A DNA stretch of 64,000 nt from CAYMKL01 sp964390805 (GCA_964390805.1 CAYMKL010000007.1:28680-92679), one strand, 5' to 3'. Counted from the first letter of the stretch, positions 1-9,514 are shown. Made by a program: numbers and translations. Notes: generated by a model not told the origin, from the sequence alone.

Positions 1-2001
1 GCCGTCTACACCCGCAACACCCTGGGTCTGCTGACGCACATCACCGACCTGCGGGGGAAGGTGTGGGAATTCGGATACTCCACCATGGGCCGGCGCACCT
101 CGCACACCGATCCCCTGAGCAACCAGTGGACCTACGAGTACGACGAGCGGGGCCGGCTCCACCAAGTGACCTATCCGGACACCACCACGGCCATTCACAG
201 CTACGACCCAGCCAGCCAGATCACGCAGACCATCCACTCTGACGGGCCGACGCTGAACTACACCTACGACGACGCCGGGCGGCTGCTGACGGCCAATCAC
301 AGTTCGGCTGGGCTCACTGCAAGCATCAGCCTGACCTACGACGATCGCGGCGACGTGATCAACAGCCAGGACGAGGACGGGGCCAACTTCGGGGCCACCT
401 ACGACGATGGGCAACGGCTCAAGACAGTGACTTATGATGGTCAGGCCACGGTGACCTACACCTACGACGAGCGGGACCTGCTGATCCGGGTGGAGGACGA
501 CCGCTCCGAGGCGTGGATGAACTTCACCTACGACGACGATGGCCGGCTGACGTATGTCCAGCGCTCCAACGGGGTGGACACCACCTACACCTACGACGAC
601 GCCGGCCGGGTGACCCGCATCCAGGACGGCGCCCTGGCCGACCAGCAGTACACGCTCAACGATGAAGGCGAGCCGACCCAGGTGGCCCGCACCCTGCCCC
701 TGGACCCGCCGCCTGTAGGACAAGTAGGACAAGTTGGCAACTTGTCCTACGACGACGCCTCGCAGATCAGCAGCGCCGGCTACGCCTACGACGCCCGTGG
801 CCGCCAGACCGCCGCGCCGGGGGAGGCCTATGTCTACGACGGAGCGAACCGGCTGATCTCCATCACGGCCGATGGCCAGACGGTTGATCTCACCTACAAC
901 GGCCTGGGCGACCTGCGCACCCGCACCGCCGATGGCACGACGACCACCACCTGCCACAACTACGCCCTGGGGCTGGCTCCCATCGTCGCCGAGTCCGAAG
1001 ACCTGACAGGTTTTGGAAACCTGTCAGGTCTTACAAGCAGCTACAAGCGTTTCTACGTCTACACGCCCGGCGGCAGCCTGCTTTACTCGATAGACCTCGC
1101 CGGCGGGGCCGTGCGCTTCTACCACTTCGACCGGGTGGGCTCGACGCTGTTCCTGACCGACGGTGGAGGCAGCGTGAGCGACGCCTACGCCTACGACCCC
1201 TACGGCGTCCTGCTGGGTCACGACGGCCCCAGCGACCAGCCCTTCATCTACGTGGGCCGCTACGGCGTACGCTGGGAGCCGGTGGGCGAGCTCTACCACA
1301 TGCGCGCTCGGCACTTCGACCCGACCACCACCCGCTTCCTCTCCCGTGACCCAATCTGGCCGGTCTTGAGAGACCCCGAGAGCCTGAATCCCTACCAGTA
1401 TGCTGCCCAGAACCCGCTGCGCTACATCGACCCGCTGGGGACGATAACCGCTGAGGAATTGGAAAGACATGCGGAGGAATTGGAGAGACATGCGGAGGAA
1501 TGTGAAAGACATGCGGAGGAATGTGAAAGAGATGCGGAGGAATGGGAAGTCGAAGCAGAGGGTTTCTTTGCTTGGCTTTTTGGGACCTCAGAGCATCAAA
1601 CGCAGCTTGCAAGACAGAGTAGGCAGTGGGCAAGAGAGAGTCGGCAGTTTGCAAGACAGAGTAGGCAGTGGGCAAGAGAGAGTCGGCAGTGGGCAAGAGA
1701 GGAGAATGGGCAGGAGACAAGTGAATTTCGATGGGAGCGGGAGGAGGTTGGCCCTATAATCAACCCTCACTATTACCCAGACCCATCATCAGGGCGAGAG
1801 GCAATCGAGAGGAAGCTACGAGGTCTGCTGGAGCAGCAGCAAGGCGAACAGCCATCAGGATTCCTTGATGTAGATATACCCCTGGAGCCTTTCATACCCC
1901 CGCCCACCCCGCCAACCACTGGCTCCCAGGACACGCCGCCCATGGGGGGCGGATTGCTACCCTCAACCAGACCCAGGGTGCCGCTGCCAGACGACGACTA
2001 G
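1..2001 (+). CDS. RHS/YD-repeat protein, 5' end outside window
   Basis: The reading frame is open from base 1, so the gene starts upstream of the window. The visible part is a series of YD repeats (pattern TYDDAGRL) followed by the RHS core near DPYGVLLGHDG, and the core end YHMRARHFDP...NPLRYIDPLG. After the core comes a unique tip of about 165 residues. It begins with heptad repeats (EELERHA and EECERHA), continues with RQSRQWARE-type repeats and ends in a Pro-rich segment. Family knowledge: RHS/YD proteins are large secreted or surface shells whose C-terminal tips vary and are often toxins. I recognise no toxin motif in this tip; it looks like coiled coil. The middle is nearly identical in DNA to the next RHS gene. 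Confidence 0.9.
   Translation, partial: AVYTRNTLGLLTHITDLRGKVWEFGYSTMGRRTSHTDPLSNQWTYEYDERGRLHQVTYPDTTTAIHSYDPASQITQTIHSDGPTLNYTYDDAGRLLTANHSSAGLTASISLTYDDRGDVINSQDEDGANFGATYDDGQRLKTVTYDGQATVTYTYDERDLLIRVEDDRSEAWMNFTYDDDGRLTYVQRSNGVDTTYTYDDAGRVTRIQDGALADQQYTLNDEGEPTQVARTLPLDPPPVGQVGQVGNLSYDDASQISSAGYAYDARGRQTAAPGEAYVYDGANRLISITADGQTVDLTYNGLGDLRTRTADGTTTTTCHNYALGLAPIVAESEDLTGFGNLSGLTSSYKRFYVYTPGGSLLYSIDLAGGAVRFYHFDRVGSTLFLTDGGGSVSDAYAYDPYGVLLGHDGPSDQPFIYVGRYGVRWEPVGELYHMRARHFDPTTTRFLSRDPIWPVLRDPESLNPYQYAAQNPLRYIDPLGTITAEELERHAEELERHAEECERHAEECERDAEEWEVEAEGFFAWLFGTSEHQTQLARQSRQWARESRQFARQSRQWARESRQWAREENGQETSEFRWEREEVGPIINPHYYPDPSSGREAIERKLRGLLEQQQGEQPSGFLDVDIPLEPFIPPPTPPTTGSQDTPPMGGGLLPSTRPRVPLPDDD
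715..750. repeat. in-frame palindrome, family A (gtaggacaagttg arms)
   Basis: A perfect palindrome with 13-bp arms around one base occupies 724-750 and is read in frame as VGQVGNLSY. It is preceded by an extra 9-bp copy of its left end (715-723), so this gene reads GQVGQVGNLSY where the paralog reads GQVGNLSY. This is a small local duplication inside the element. Confidence 0.9.
1000..1030. repeat. in-frame palindrome, family B (gacctgacaggttt arms)
   Basis: Perfect 14-bp arms (gacctgacaggttt / aaacctgtcaggtc) around a 3-base centre, translated in frame as EDLTGFGNLSGL inside the RHS gene. The second copy sits at the equivalent place in the neighbouring RHS gene (7604-7634). Confidence 0.9.
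1450..1545 (+). repeat. 21-bp tandem repeats coding EELERHA heptads
   Basis: About four to five imperfect 21-bp units (gaggaattggaaagacatgcg type) lie directly after the RHS core junction. Each encodes one heptad, so the array should form a coiled coil. The 21-bp period gives a ready means of changing length by slippage without shifting frame. Confidence 0.85.
1611..1705 (+). repeat. 21-bp tandem repeats coding (A)RQSRQWA/(A)RESRQFA
   Basis: A second 21-bp tandem array alternates the units agacagagtaggcagtgggc and agagagagtcggcagtttgc. It encodes alternating Arg/Gln-rich heptads. It is distinct from the acidic array about 70 bp upstream but has the same period, giving one acidic and one basic helical stretch in the same protein tip. 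Confidence 0.85.
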
Positions 2002-2388
2002 CCTGACATCAAACTCGTCGAGTTTGAGAGTGAACCGGGTGGATTCATTTATTTCGACTGAGAGAGCGGTTTGGGAACTCGTTTCGCAGGGCGCTTTGTG
2101 CAGCCTCGCAGCCCGATGGCACTAGCTTTTTCGTAGCACGTCAAAGCGGGGGATGAGCGGAACTATCAACGGATTCAGGGAACGAATTGAACGGATTGGG
2201 GCTCCGTGCGCGGCATCTTCCGTTCAATCCGTTCCCAAAATCCGCTGACAGCTGCGCGGGGCTAAAGTCCCCGCGCTGAGAGAACAAAGCCCCCCTTCGG
2301 CGGGCCCTTCGCCAAGCTCAGGAGGGACCTCAGGACATGCTTCGGGGCTGGAATTTGAGCCCGTAGGGCTTGGTTCTTTCAGCAGCCA
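2002..2388. other. intergenic DNA with palindromes, no gene seen
   Basis: No convincing gene. It holds a perfect palindrome (caaactcg/cgagtttg arms, 2010-2026) just after the RHS stop, which may act as a terminator. An inverted repeat follows (attgaacggatt ... ttcaatccgttc, about 2185-2235), then a family C repeat (cccttcgccaagctcagg, about 2305-2323). Confidence 0.6.
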
Positions 2389-2478
2389 GAGTGCGATGCC
2401 GCCTACGACCTGAACGGGGATGAGGCCATTGACGTGACCGATATACAGGGCGCGGCGAATCAGTGGCGGCTGTGTTGA
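2389..2478 (+). pseudogene. dockerin-like C-terminal relic
   Basis: The frame reads ECDAAYDLNGDEAIDVTDIQ and then GAANQWRLC before a TGA stop. The DLNGDEAIDVTDIQ segment is the calcium-binding loop plus helix of a type I dockerin repeat. No start codon or first dockerin repeat precedes it, so this is the tail of a lost gene. A second decayed copy of the last residues is at about 8820-8853. The intact small protein at 9089-9511 carries a complete version of the same module. Confidence 0.7.
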
Positions 2479-2515
2479 GTTTTAGAGTGGTTATGCAATT
2501 AGGGAGGTACATCCA

Positions 2516-5500
2516 ATGACCAAGCATTTTTCGCACGCTATCCGATCTCGTTGGGGGAGAGCTGTAGGCTCCCTTCTGCTGGCGCCTACACTGCTCCTCA
2601 TCTGCGTCAACTTGCTGGTGTTCAGCCCAGCAGGGGCAGACGAGACAGGACCACCGCCTGAAGTGACAGGCCCCGGCTGGCACACCATCAGTGCTGATCC
2701 GGTGGCACCCGAGCAGGCGCGGCGCATTCTCTTCGGCCAGCAGGACCCGAAGCACACGGAAGGCGCTCAGCTCCGTCTGGCCAGTTTGCCTGCTTCCGAG
2801 ACCGAAGCCACGGCCGAGATCCAATCGCTGGCGCGGGCGCTGGAGAACGATCCCAAGCGCATCTTCGACTACGTCCACAATCACATCGAGTACGTGCCCA
2901 CCTTTGGCTCGGTGAACGGCGCCACGGCTACGCTGCTGGCCGGGCGGGGGAACGACTGGGATCAGGCCTCGCTGTTCATCGCCCTGATGCGGGCTGCGGG
3001 CTATACGGCGGACTACATCGTGGGCGATGTGGTGTACCAGGTGGAGCGGCTCGCCAACTGGGTCGGCGTCGCCGAGGACATCAACGTGGTAGGAAACGTT
3101 TTTGCCGCTGGCGGGGTCCCGGTAGAAGGTTCCAGCTCTCCGCCCGGGCTGAGAATCACGCGCGTGTGGGCCGAGGCGGAGATTGACGGCACAACCTACA
3201 CTTTCGACCCGGCCATGAAGGCCTACGAAGAGGTCGCCGGCATTGACCTGGGGACAGCCAGCGGCTATGACCGGGCGACGTTCATGGCGCATGCCCAGGC
3301 CGGCGCAACCGTGACCAGTGATAGCGCACAGGACATGAACGAAGCCAACGTGCGGGCCGACCTGGCAGCGTACAGCATGAACCTGGTTGACTACATCAAG
3401 AGCAACCTGCCAGAGGCCAGTCTGGCGGAGGTCATCGGCGGTCGCAGCATCGTGCCCACCGAGATGACGGACTATCCCACGTCACTGCCCCATGCCCTCT
3501 CGGTTGGCGATCAGACGAACTACGCGGAGGTTCCTGCTGATTACCGCCATAGCCTGCGCGTTCAGTATGAGGGCATAGACCAAACCTTCGACACCTTTCA
3601 GATCGCCGGGAAACGGATGACGCTGTTCTACCGGCCAGCGGACGGTGTCCCGGAGCTGCGCGTGGATGGCGAGTTGATAGAGGTCGGAAACCCCAGCGCG
3701 GGCGGAAACCTGACGCTCACGGTGGATCACCCGTATGCCGCCAATGGCGGGACCTATGGTGACCAGGAGGGCGCCTTCAGCCTGCTCAGCGGCAACGAAT
3801 ATGCCATCATCCACGACTTCGAGGGCGTGGAGCAAGCGCTCATCACCCAGCGCAGCCAGTTGCTGAACCAGTATCAAGCCCAAGGCTATGTCCAGACGTC
3901 CGAGGCCGCGCGTGGAGAGGCCATGCACATCATGGGGCTGACCTGGTTCCACGAGGAGTGGTTGTACATGCAACTGCTGGGCCGCCTGGCCGGGGTGGTG
4001 TCCATGCAGCACCACCGGGTGGGAGTCATGGGCCAGGAGGAGGGGTATTTCCTCAACATCCCTTTGATAAACCTCAGTCTCAAGTCGGCGACCGGCGATG
4101 CGACGGCTGTGCAGGCGGTGGCGCGGGCCAGGGCCATGATGTCCAGCGCCTTTGAGCACGGGGCACTGGAGCAGCAGCAAGGCAGCCGCAACCCGGCGGT
4201 GTCCACTATCCGGCTGCTGCAACTCAGCAACGGAAATCGCGTGAAGACCTATCTGGCCAACTTGGGCAACTGGAGTGAGGTGAGGCCGGAGTTGACCAAC
4301 TACTATCTTCAGGACCTGAACTGGATTGAATCCTACATCAACGCTGGCCACGAGTTCGTGCTGCCCGAAGATGCGGCCATCACGCTGAACCAGTGGCGCG
4401 GAGTAGGGTACATCCAGCACTACCAAAGCGGGGATAACGTGGGCATGGACATGTGGATCTTCGGCAGCTACTATGGGGGCAGGGGTAGCGTGCAAGAGGA
4501 GCTAGATGCATGGCTCATTGTTGACGGGGATGATCCCCCAGACAAGGACAGATCGGTAGTGACGCCGAAGAGCGATGACCCGGTTGACATGACCAGCGGG
4601 GTCTTCCTCTACGGGAACAGCGATCTGTCTGTCGGGCCTCCAGGGCTGCTGGGGCTGCGTTTCAGCCGCGCCTACAACAGCGGCGACAACCTCAGCCTGG
4701 GGCCGCTGGGCTACGGCTGGCGCCACAACTACGAACACTTCCTGCGCTTCCACAGCAGTTGGGGGCCGGGGCTGGGCCAGCGCCATCCAACGGACGCGGC
4801 CTCCATGATCACCTACGCCTACGTGGCCCTCGATTTGATGGAGAATGAGCTCAACATCCAGGGCTGGACGGCCACGACGCTGGCCACCAAGTGGGCCATG
4901 GATCAACTGCTCGACAACGCGGTGACGGTCAATCTGGGCGCAACCACCCTGGAGTACATCGAGCTGGCCGACGGCAGCTACAACCCGCCGCCCGGGATCC
5001 GCCAGGAGCTGATTCACGTAGGCAGCAGCTACTTCCTGCAGGGGCAGCCGGATGTCTGCCTGACCTTCGACGGGGGAGGCAGGATCCGGGCCTGGCAAGA
5101 CCGCAACGACAACACGTTGCTCTTCAGCTACGATGGGGACGGCCAGCTCCAGACGGTCGCCAACACGCTGGGCCTGTCACTCACCCTTACCTACATCGAC
5201 ACGCATCTGACGTCGGTCGCCGACTTCGCCGGCCGCTCGGTGTCCTATGAGTACACGGGCGACGATTTGACCACCTACCGGGATGCGGAGAACCAGGCCT
5301 GGCACTATGGCTACGACGCGGCCCACCGCTTGACCTCGGTGACCCATCCGCTGGGCAACGTGGTGGTCACCAATGCCTACGACGATCTGGGGCGGGTGGT
5401 CACCCAGACGGACGCCCTGACGAACACGACGGCGTTCTATTTCAGCGACTACCAGAGTATGCTGGAGGACCCGGAGGCCAACCAGACCGAGTTCGATCTC

Positions 5501-8500
5501 AATGGTCAGGGCCGGATGACGGGACAGACAGACGCGCTGGGGAAGAAATTCGACTTCAGCTACGACGGTCAAGGGCAGCTCGTTGGGCTCACCGACCGGA
5601 TGGAAGACACCACTGAGACCACGTATCACGACCCGTCGGGCAAGATCGCATCCTACACCGATGCCCAGGGGCACACCACCACCTACACCTACACTGCCCA
5701 GGTGCAAATCTGCACCAATCCCATCACGCCCACCGAGGAGGTCAGCTTCACCTTCTACAACCTGACCCGGATGACGTATGCCGACGGCAGCTTCGAGGAG
5801 CTTGGCTACGACGATCACGGCAACGTGATCTCCCGCACTGACCGGCTGGGGGAGGACTGGGCCACCACCTACAACGGGCGCGGCCAGCCCCTCACCGCCA
5901 CCAACCCGGAGGGCGGCGTGATCACCAATACCTACAACACCGACGGCACCCTGGAGACCAGCACGGACTCCGACGTGGGCGTCACCACCTACGACTACGA
6001 CGACTACAAGCGCCCCTCCACTGTCACTCAGCCGGGCGGCAACACCGTGGGCTACACCTACGACCTCAACGACCGCCTGCTGACGGTGACCGACGAGCTG
6101 AACCGCACCAGCGCCTCGGACTACGACGCCAATGGCAACCTGATCAGGACGACCAATCCCCTGAGCAAGACCGTGGACTACGCCTACGACCCCATGGACC
6201 GGATGGAAACGCGCACCGACCCTGTAGGACAAGTTGGCAACTTGTCCTACGACCCCCTGGGCCGGCTGGCGTCGGTCACGGACCGCAACGGCTACACCAC
6301 GGCCTACACCTACGACGAGCGCGGCTGGCGCATCGGTGTGACCGATCATCTGAGCCACACCTGGACCACCGCCTACGACGACGAGGGGGTGCCCAGCAGC
6401 AGCACCACACCGCTGGGCTTCACCACCTTTTATCAAACGGACAAACTGGGCCGCACGACGGTCGTCACCGACCCGCTGGGCGCGGCGACCCATTTCACCT
6501 ACGACCCACTGGGTCGCCTGATCTCGACCACCGACCGGGTAAGCCGCACCACGGACTACGTCTACGACGCCGCCGGCCGGCTGATCAGCGTGACCCTACC
6601 GCTCACTCGCACGGCCGTCTACACTCGCAACACCCTGGGTCTGCTGACGCACATCACCGACCTGCGGGGGAAGGAATGGCACTTCGGATACTCGTCCATG
6701 GGCCGGCGCACCTCGCACACCGATCCCCTGAGCAACCAGTGGGCCTACGACTACGATGCGCGGGGCCGGCTGGAGCAGGTGACCTATCCGGACACCGCCA
6801 CGGCCATCCACGTCTACGACCCTGCCAGTCAGATCACGCGAACCACCTACTCCGACGGGCCGGCGCTGAATTACACCTACGACGACGCCGGGCGGCTGCT
6901 GACGGCCAATCACAGTTCGGCTGGGCTCACTGCAAGCATCAGCCTGACCTACGACGATCGCGGCGACGTGATCAACAGCCAGGACGAGGACGGGGCCAAC
7001 TTCGGGGCCACCTACGACGATGGGCAACGGCTCAAGACAGTGACTTATGATGGTCAGGCCACGGTGACCTACACCTACGACGAGCGGGACCTGCTGATCC
7101 GGGTGGAGGACGACCGCTCCGAGGCGTGGATGAACTTCACCTACGACGACGATGGCCGGCTGACGTATGTCCAGCGCTCCAACGGGGTGGACACCACCTA
7201 CACCTACGACGACGCCGGCCGGGTGACCCGCATCCAGGATGGGACGCTGGGCGACCAGCAGTACACCCTGAACGATGAGGGCGAGCCCACCCAGGTAGTG
7301 CAGACACTGCCGCTGGACCTGCCGCCTGTAGGACAAGTTGGCAACTTGTCCTACGACGATGCCTCGCAGATCAGCAGCGCCAGCTATGCCTACGATGTTC
7401 GTGGCCGCCAGACCGCTGCGCCGGGGGAGTCCTACACCTACGACGGAGCGAACCGGCTGATCTCCATCACGGCCGATGGCGAGACGGTCGATCTCAGCTA
7501 CAACGGCCTGGACGACCTGCGCACGCGCGCGGTGAACGGGATAACCACCACCACCTACCACAACTACGCCCTGGGCCTGGCCCCTATCGTGGCGGAGAAG
7601 GAAGACCTGACAGGTTTCGGAAACCTGTCAGGTCTGGCAACCGACTACAAGCGTTTCTACGTCTACACGCCGGGCGGCAGCCTGCTCTACTCGATCGAGC
7701 CGGCCGGCTGGGCCGTGCATTTCTATCACTTCGACCGGGTGGGCTCGACCCTGTTCCTGACCGACGGCGGGGGCAGCGTGAGCGACGCCTACGCCTACGA
7801 TCCCTACGGCGTGCTGCTGGGTCACGACGGCACCAGCGACCAGCCCTTCACCTACGTGGGGCGCTACGGCGTGCGCTGGGAGCCGGTGGGCGAGCTCTAC
7901 GACATGCGTGCCCGCACCTACGACCCGGGTGCCGCCCGCTTCCTGACTCGTGACCCGGCCTGGCCAGTGCTAACCGATCCGGCCAGCCTGAACCCTTACC
8001 AGTACGCCCACCAGAACCCGCTGCGCTACATTGACCCGCAGGGGGCGCAGGAGGCAGGAGGGACGCCGGGGCTCAATCTCCTCGGGGTGCCGGCAGGAGA
8101 CGTACCGGTCCTCAATCTCCTCGGGATACCGGAGGGACAATCCTCACGGGGAGCGACGGAAAGATACTGGAAGGAACTTGAGGATGTGACCCGGCAGGGT
8201 CTCGACCAGGACGAGCCCCGCTTTGAGGGAGAACCTGATTCGGAGTTCCGCGTCTGGGTGGAGCTAACCGATAAGGTATTTGAGCATTACATCCAGAAGA
8301 TGGAGGAACGGTTTCGCCAGAAGGGCTATGAATCTGAGCGGGAAGCGGAGTTGCACGAGTACTTGTCAATATATGTGCTTTCTCGGCATTTGGACGAAGA
8401 GAGCGGTCTACTAGGGTCTATTGTGGGTGAGTTGGGTGAGGCCTTTCGGCTCGATCCATTCGAAGAAGAACCTGGGCCAATCGATTGGGATAAAACGATG

Positions 8501-8611
8501 GAGCATTTCAACAACCCCCCTGGTATAGGAGACCCCGTAGAGTGGCGAAAGTGGATGGTGGAAGTGTTAGAACTACAACTGTTAATTCACAATCTAAAGC
8601 AGACCAATTGA
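2516..8611 (+). CDS. giant secreted RHS/YD-repeat protein with transglutaminase-like N-terminus
   Basis: 2031 residues; start set by ggaggt about 8 bases before ATG. Residues 1-42 are a signal peptide (hydrophobic core LLLAPTLLLICVNLLVF, site near SPAGA-DE). Residues about 80-240 resemble an RHS-associated transglutaminase-like domain (GNDWDQASLFIALMRAAGY ... FDPAMKAY). The Cys and His expected in an active papain-type triad are not obvious, so it may be structural. From about 690 the DUF6531-like start of the RHS shell appears (DPVDMTSGVFLYGNSDL), then dozens of YD repeats and the core end YDMRARTYDPGAARFLTRDP...NPLRYIDPQG. The tip of about 190 residues is acidic and helical, unlike the upstream paralog's tip, with no recognised enzyme motif. 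A role in contact-dependent interaction or surface attachment is inferred. Confidence 0.9.
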   Translation: MTKHFSHAIRSRWGRAVGSLLLAPTLLLICVNLLVFSPAGADETGPPPEVTGPGWHTISADPVAPEQARRILFGQQDPKHTEGAQLRLASLPASETEATAEIQSLARALENDPKRIFDYVHNHIEYVPTFGSVNGATATLLAGRGNDWDQASLFIALMRAAGYTADYIVGDVVYQVERLANWVGVAEDINVVGNVFAAGGVPVEGSSSPPGLRITRVWAEAEIDGTTYTFDPAMKAYEEVAGIDLGTASGYDRATFMAHAQAGATVTSDSAQDMNEANVRADLAAYSMNLVDYIKSNLPEASLAEVIGGRSIVPTEMTDYPTSLPHALSVGDQTNYAEVPADYRHSLRVQYEGIDQTFDTFQIAGKRMTLFYRPADGVPELRVDGELIEVGNPSAGGNLTLTVDHPYAANGGTYGDQEGAFSLLSGNEYAIIHDFEGVEQALITQRSQLLNQYQAQGYVQTSEAARGEAMHIMGLTWFHEEWLYMQLLGRLAGVVSMQHHRVGVMGQEEGYFLNIPLINLSLKSATGDATAVQAVARARAMMSSAFEHGALEQQQGSRNPAVSTIRLLQLSNGNRVKTYLANLGNWSEVRPELTNYYLQDLNWIESYINAGHEFVLPEDAAITLNQWRGVGYIQHYQSGDNVGMDMWIFGSYYGGRGSVQEELDAWLIVDGDDPPDKDRSVVTPKSDDPVDMTSGVFLYGNSDLSVGPPGLLGLRFSRAYNSGDNLSLGPLGYGWRHNYEHFLRFHSSWGPGLGQRHPTDAASMITYAYVALDLMENELNIQGWTATTLATKWAMDQLLDNAVTVNLGATTLEYIELADGSYNPPPGIRQELIHVGSSYFLQGQPDVCLTFDGGGRIRAWQDRNDNTLLFSYDGDGQLQTVANTLGLSLTLTYIDTHLTSVADFAGRSVSYEYTGDDLTTYRDAENQAWHYGYDAAHRLTSVTHPLGNVVVTNAYDDLGRVVTQTDALTNTTAFYFSDYQSMLEDPEANQTEFDLNGQGRMTGQTDALGKKFDFSYDGQGQLVGLTDRMEDTTETTYHDPSGKIASYTDAQGHTTTYTYTAQVQICTNPITPTEEVSFTFYNLTRMTYADGSFEELGYDDHGNVISRTDRLGEDWATTYNGRGQPLTATNPEGGVITNTYNTDGTLETSTDSDVGVTTYDYDDYKRPSTVTQPGGNTVGYTYDLNDRLLTVTDELNRTSASDYDANGNLIRTTNPLSKTVDYAYDPMDRMETRTDPVGQVGNLSYDPLGRLASVTDRNGYTTAYTYDERGWRIGVTDHLSHTWTTAYDDEGVPSSSTTPLGFTTFYQTDKLGRTTVVTDPLGAATHFTYDPLGRLISTTDRVSRTTDYVYDAAGRLISVTLPLTRTAVYTRNTLGLLTHITDLRGKEWHFGYSSMGRRTSHTDPLSNQWAYDYDARGRLEQVTYPDTATAIHVYDPASQITRTTYSDGPALNYTYDDAGRLLTANHSSAGLTASISLTYDDRGDVINSQDEDGANFGATYDDGQRLKTVTYDGQATVTYTYDERDLLIRVEDDRSEAWMNFTYDDDGRLTYVQRSNGVDTTYTYDDAGRVTRIQDGTLGDQQYTLNDEGEPTQVVQTLPLDLPPVGQVGNLSYDDASQISSASYAYDVRGRQTAAPGESYTYDGANRLISITADGETVDLSYNGLDDLRTRAVNGITTTTYHNYALGLAPIVAEKEDLTGFGNLSGLATDYKRFYVYTPGGSLLYSIEPAGWAVHFYHFDRVGSTLFLTDGGGSVSDAYAYDPYGVLLGHDGTSDQPFTYVGRYGVRWEPVGELYDMRARTYDPGAARFLTRDPAWPVLTDPASLNPYQYAHQNPLRYIDPQGAQEAGGTPGLNLLGVPAGDVPVLNLLGIPEGQSSRGATERYWKELEDVTRQGLDQDEPRFEGEPDSEFRVWVELTDKVFEHYIQKMEERFRQKGYESEREAELHEYLSIYVLSRHLDEESGLLGSIVGELGEAFRLDPFEEEPGPIDWDKTMEHFNNPPGIGDPVEWRKWMVEVLELQLLIHNLKQTN
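6224..6250. repeat. in-frame palindrome, family A
   Basis: Same 27-base perfect palindrome as at 724-750, translated as VGQVGNLSY inside a YD repeat of the giant RHS protein. The element supplies the conserved YD-repeat Tyr itself, so it fits the repeat pattern without disturbing it. Confidence 0.9.
7328..7354. repeat. in-frame palindrome, family A
   Basis: Third copy of the 27-base palindrome, at the position equivalent to 724-750 of the upstream RHS gene but without that copy's 9-bp partial duplication. Confidence 0.9.
7604..7634. repeat. in-frame palindrome, family B
   Basis: Second copy of the gacctgacaggttt palindrome. It differs from the 1000-1030 copy by one centre base (c for t) and is read in frame as EDLTGFGNLSGL. 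Confidence 0.9.
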
Positions 8612-8673
8612 CGAGATCGGTGCAGCTAGGGGATAATGTGCCATCGAGGGGACAGCGAGAAAGGAGAGATCAG

Positions 8674-8919
8674 ATGACACAGACCCCAAGCGGCATCATC
8701 GACGCGCATTTTGGCACCTTGAAAGACCCCCGCACCGGGAGGATGGTGCACCATTGTCTGATAGAAATCGTAACTATCGCCATCCTAGAGGAGGTGGTGG
8801 CTTGGGGGTGGCCGGCGTGCAGTGCGCGGCGAATCACTGGCGGTTGTGTTAGGTGGGCAACGGATTGCCTTCGGCGAAGCGGATTAGCGGATAGGGGCAA
8901 CGGATCAGGAGGCGGATGA
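8674..8919 (+). pseudogene. truncated transposase N-terminus (ISAs1/H-repeat type)
   Basis: After an SD-like aaggagag, the frame starts MTQTPSGIIDAHFGTLKDPR and continues TGRMVHHCLIEIVTIAIL. This matches the N-terminal DDE_Tnp_1-associated motif of ISAs1-family or H-repeat-associated transposases (hFxxLxDPRxxrxxxHxLxxIlxIai). Similarity stops at about 8790, and the frame runs on through the second dockerin relic and degenerate cggat-rich DNA. No DDE domain or terminal inverted repeats remain. Confidence 0.6.
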
Positions 8920-9088
8920 GCGGATATTTGGATACGTAGGCACGCGCTATCTGTTGTGCCGCAGGCCATCCCCCGCGCTGTCTTGACCAGTGTTCTGTGC
9001 TGCCCAAGGGCTGACAGTCCATCGGTTTGACGACGGGCAGCCGGCGTGGCTGCGGTGCATGAAGACATTTGAATCAAGGAGGTTTGAC
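8793..9088. other. gap with dockerin-end relic and cggat repeats
   Basis: At 8820-8853 the DNA (gcgcggcgaatcactggcgg and tgtgttag) closely copies the end of the dockerin relic at 2452-2478. It is followed by several degenerate cggat/gcggat units (about 8860-8935). I see no intact gene before the start at 9089. Confidence 0.5.
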
Positions 9089-9511
9089 ATGTTACCTTTC
9101 CACAGACGGTTGGTTTCATTTGGTATCCCTCTGCGACTGTTCCTTCTGGCCCTGCTGCTGGCAACGGGTTTCTTCCTGGGCACAGCCCCGGCTCTTGCAG
9201 ACGATCCCACCACCGTCACCTACACCTACGACGACGCGGGCCGGCTGATCGGCGTGGACCACGGCGATGGCAAGACCATCACCTACACCTACGACGACGC
9301 CGGCAACCTGCTGCAACACTGCACCCTCACCGTAGATTTCGACCCCGATGGCCAGGTGAACGTCGCCGACGCCATGCAGGTAGCCAGTCGGTGGCGCATG
9401 ACGAGCGCTGACCCCGACTGGGAGGCACGCTACGACCTCAATGACGACGGGATCATCACCGTCTTGGACATCATGCTGGTGGTGGTGCATTGGGGAGAGA
9501 CTTGTGGGTGA
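9089..9511 (+). CDS. small secreted YD-repeat/dockerin protein
   Basis: 140 residues. The ATG at 9089 is chosen because a strong aaggaggt lies 5 bases upstream. Residues 1-34 are a signal peptide (LFLLALLLATGFFLGTAPALA). Then come two YD units (VTYTYDDAGRL and ITYTYDDAGNL) and a complete two-repeat type I dockerin-like module (DFDPDGQVNVADAMQVASRW and DLNDDGIITVLDIMLVVVHW). Dockerins bind cohesins or act as calcium-binding modules; no cohesin is visible in this window. The protein looks like a minimal version of the RHS proteins upstream, joined to a dockerin. It may be a remnant that kept its secretion and binding ends. Confidence 0.75.
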   Translation: MLPFHRRLVSFGIPLRLFLLALLLATGFFLGTAPALADDPTTVTYTYDDAGRLIGVDHGDGKTITYTYDDAGNLLQHCTLTVDFDPDGQVNVADAMQVASRWRMTSADPDWEARYDLNDDGIITVLDIMLVVVHWGETCG

Positions 9512-9514
9512 GAA

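Noticed and set aside
5177..6493. Long open frame on the minus strand opposite the giant RHS gene
   Set aside because: It is a shadow of the YD-repeat codon pattern (Val/Gly-rich, repetitive), has no SD, and overlaps a confirmed gene throughout.
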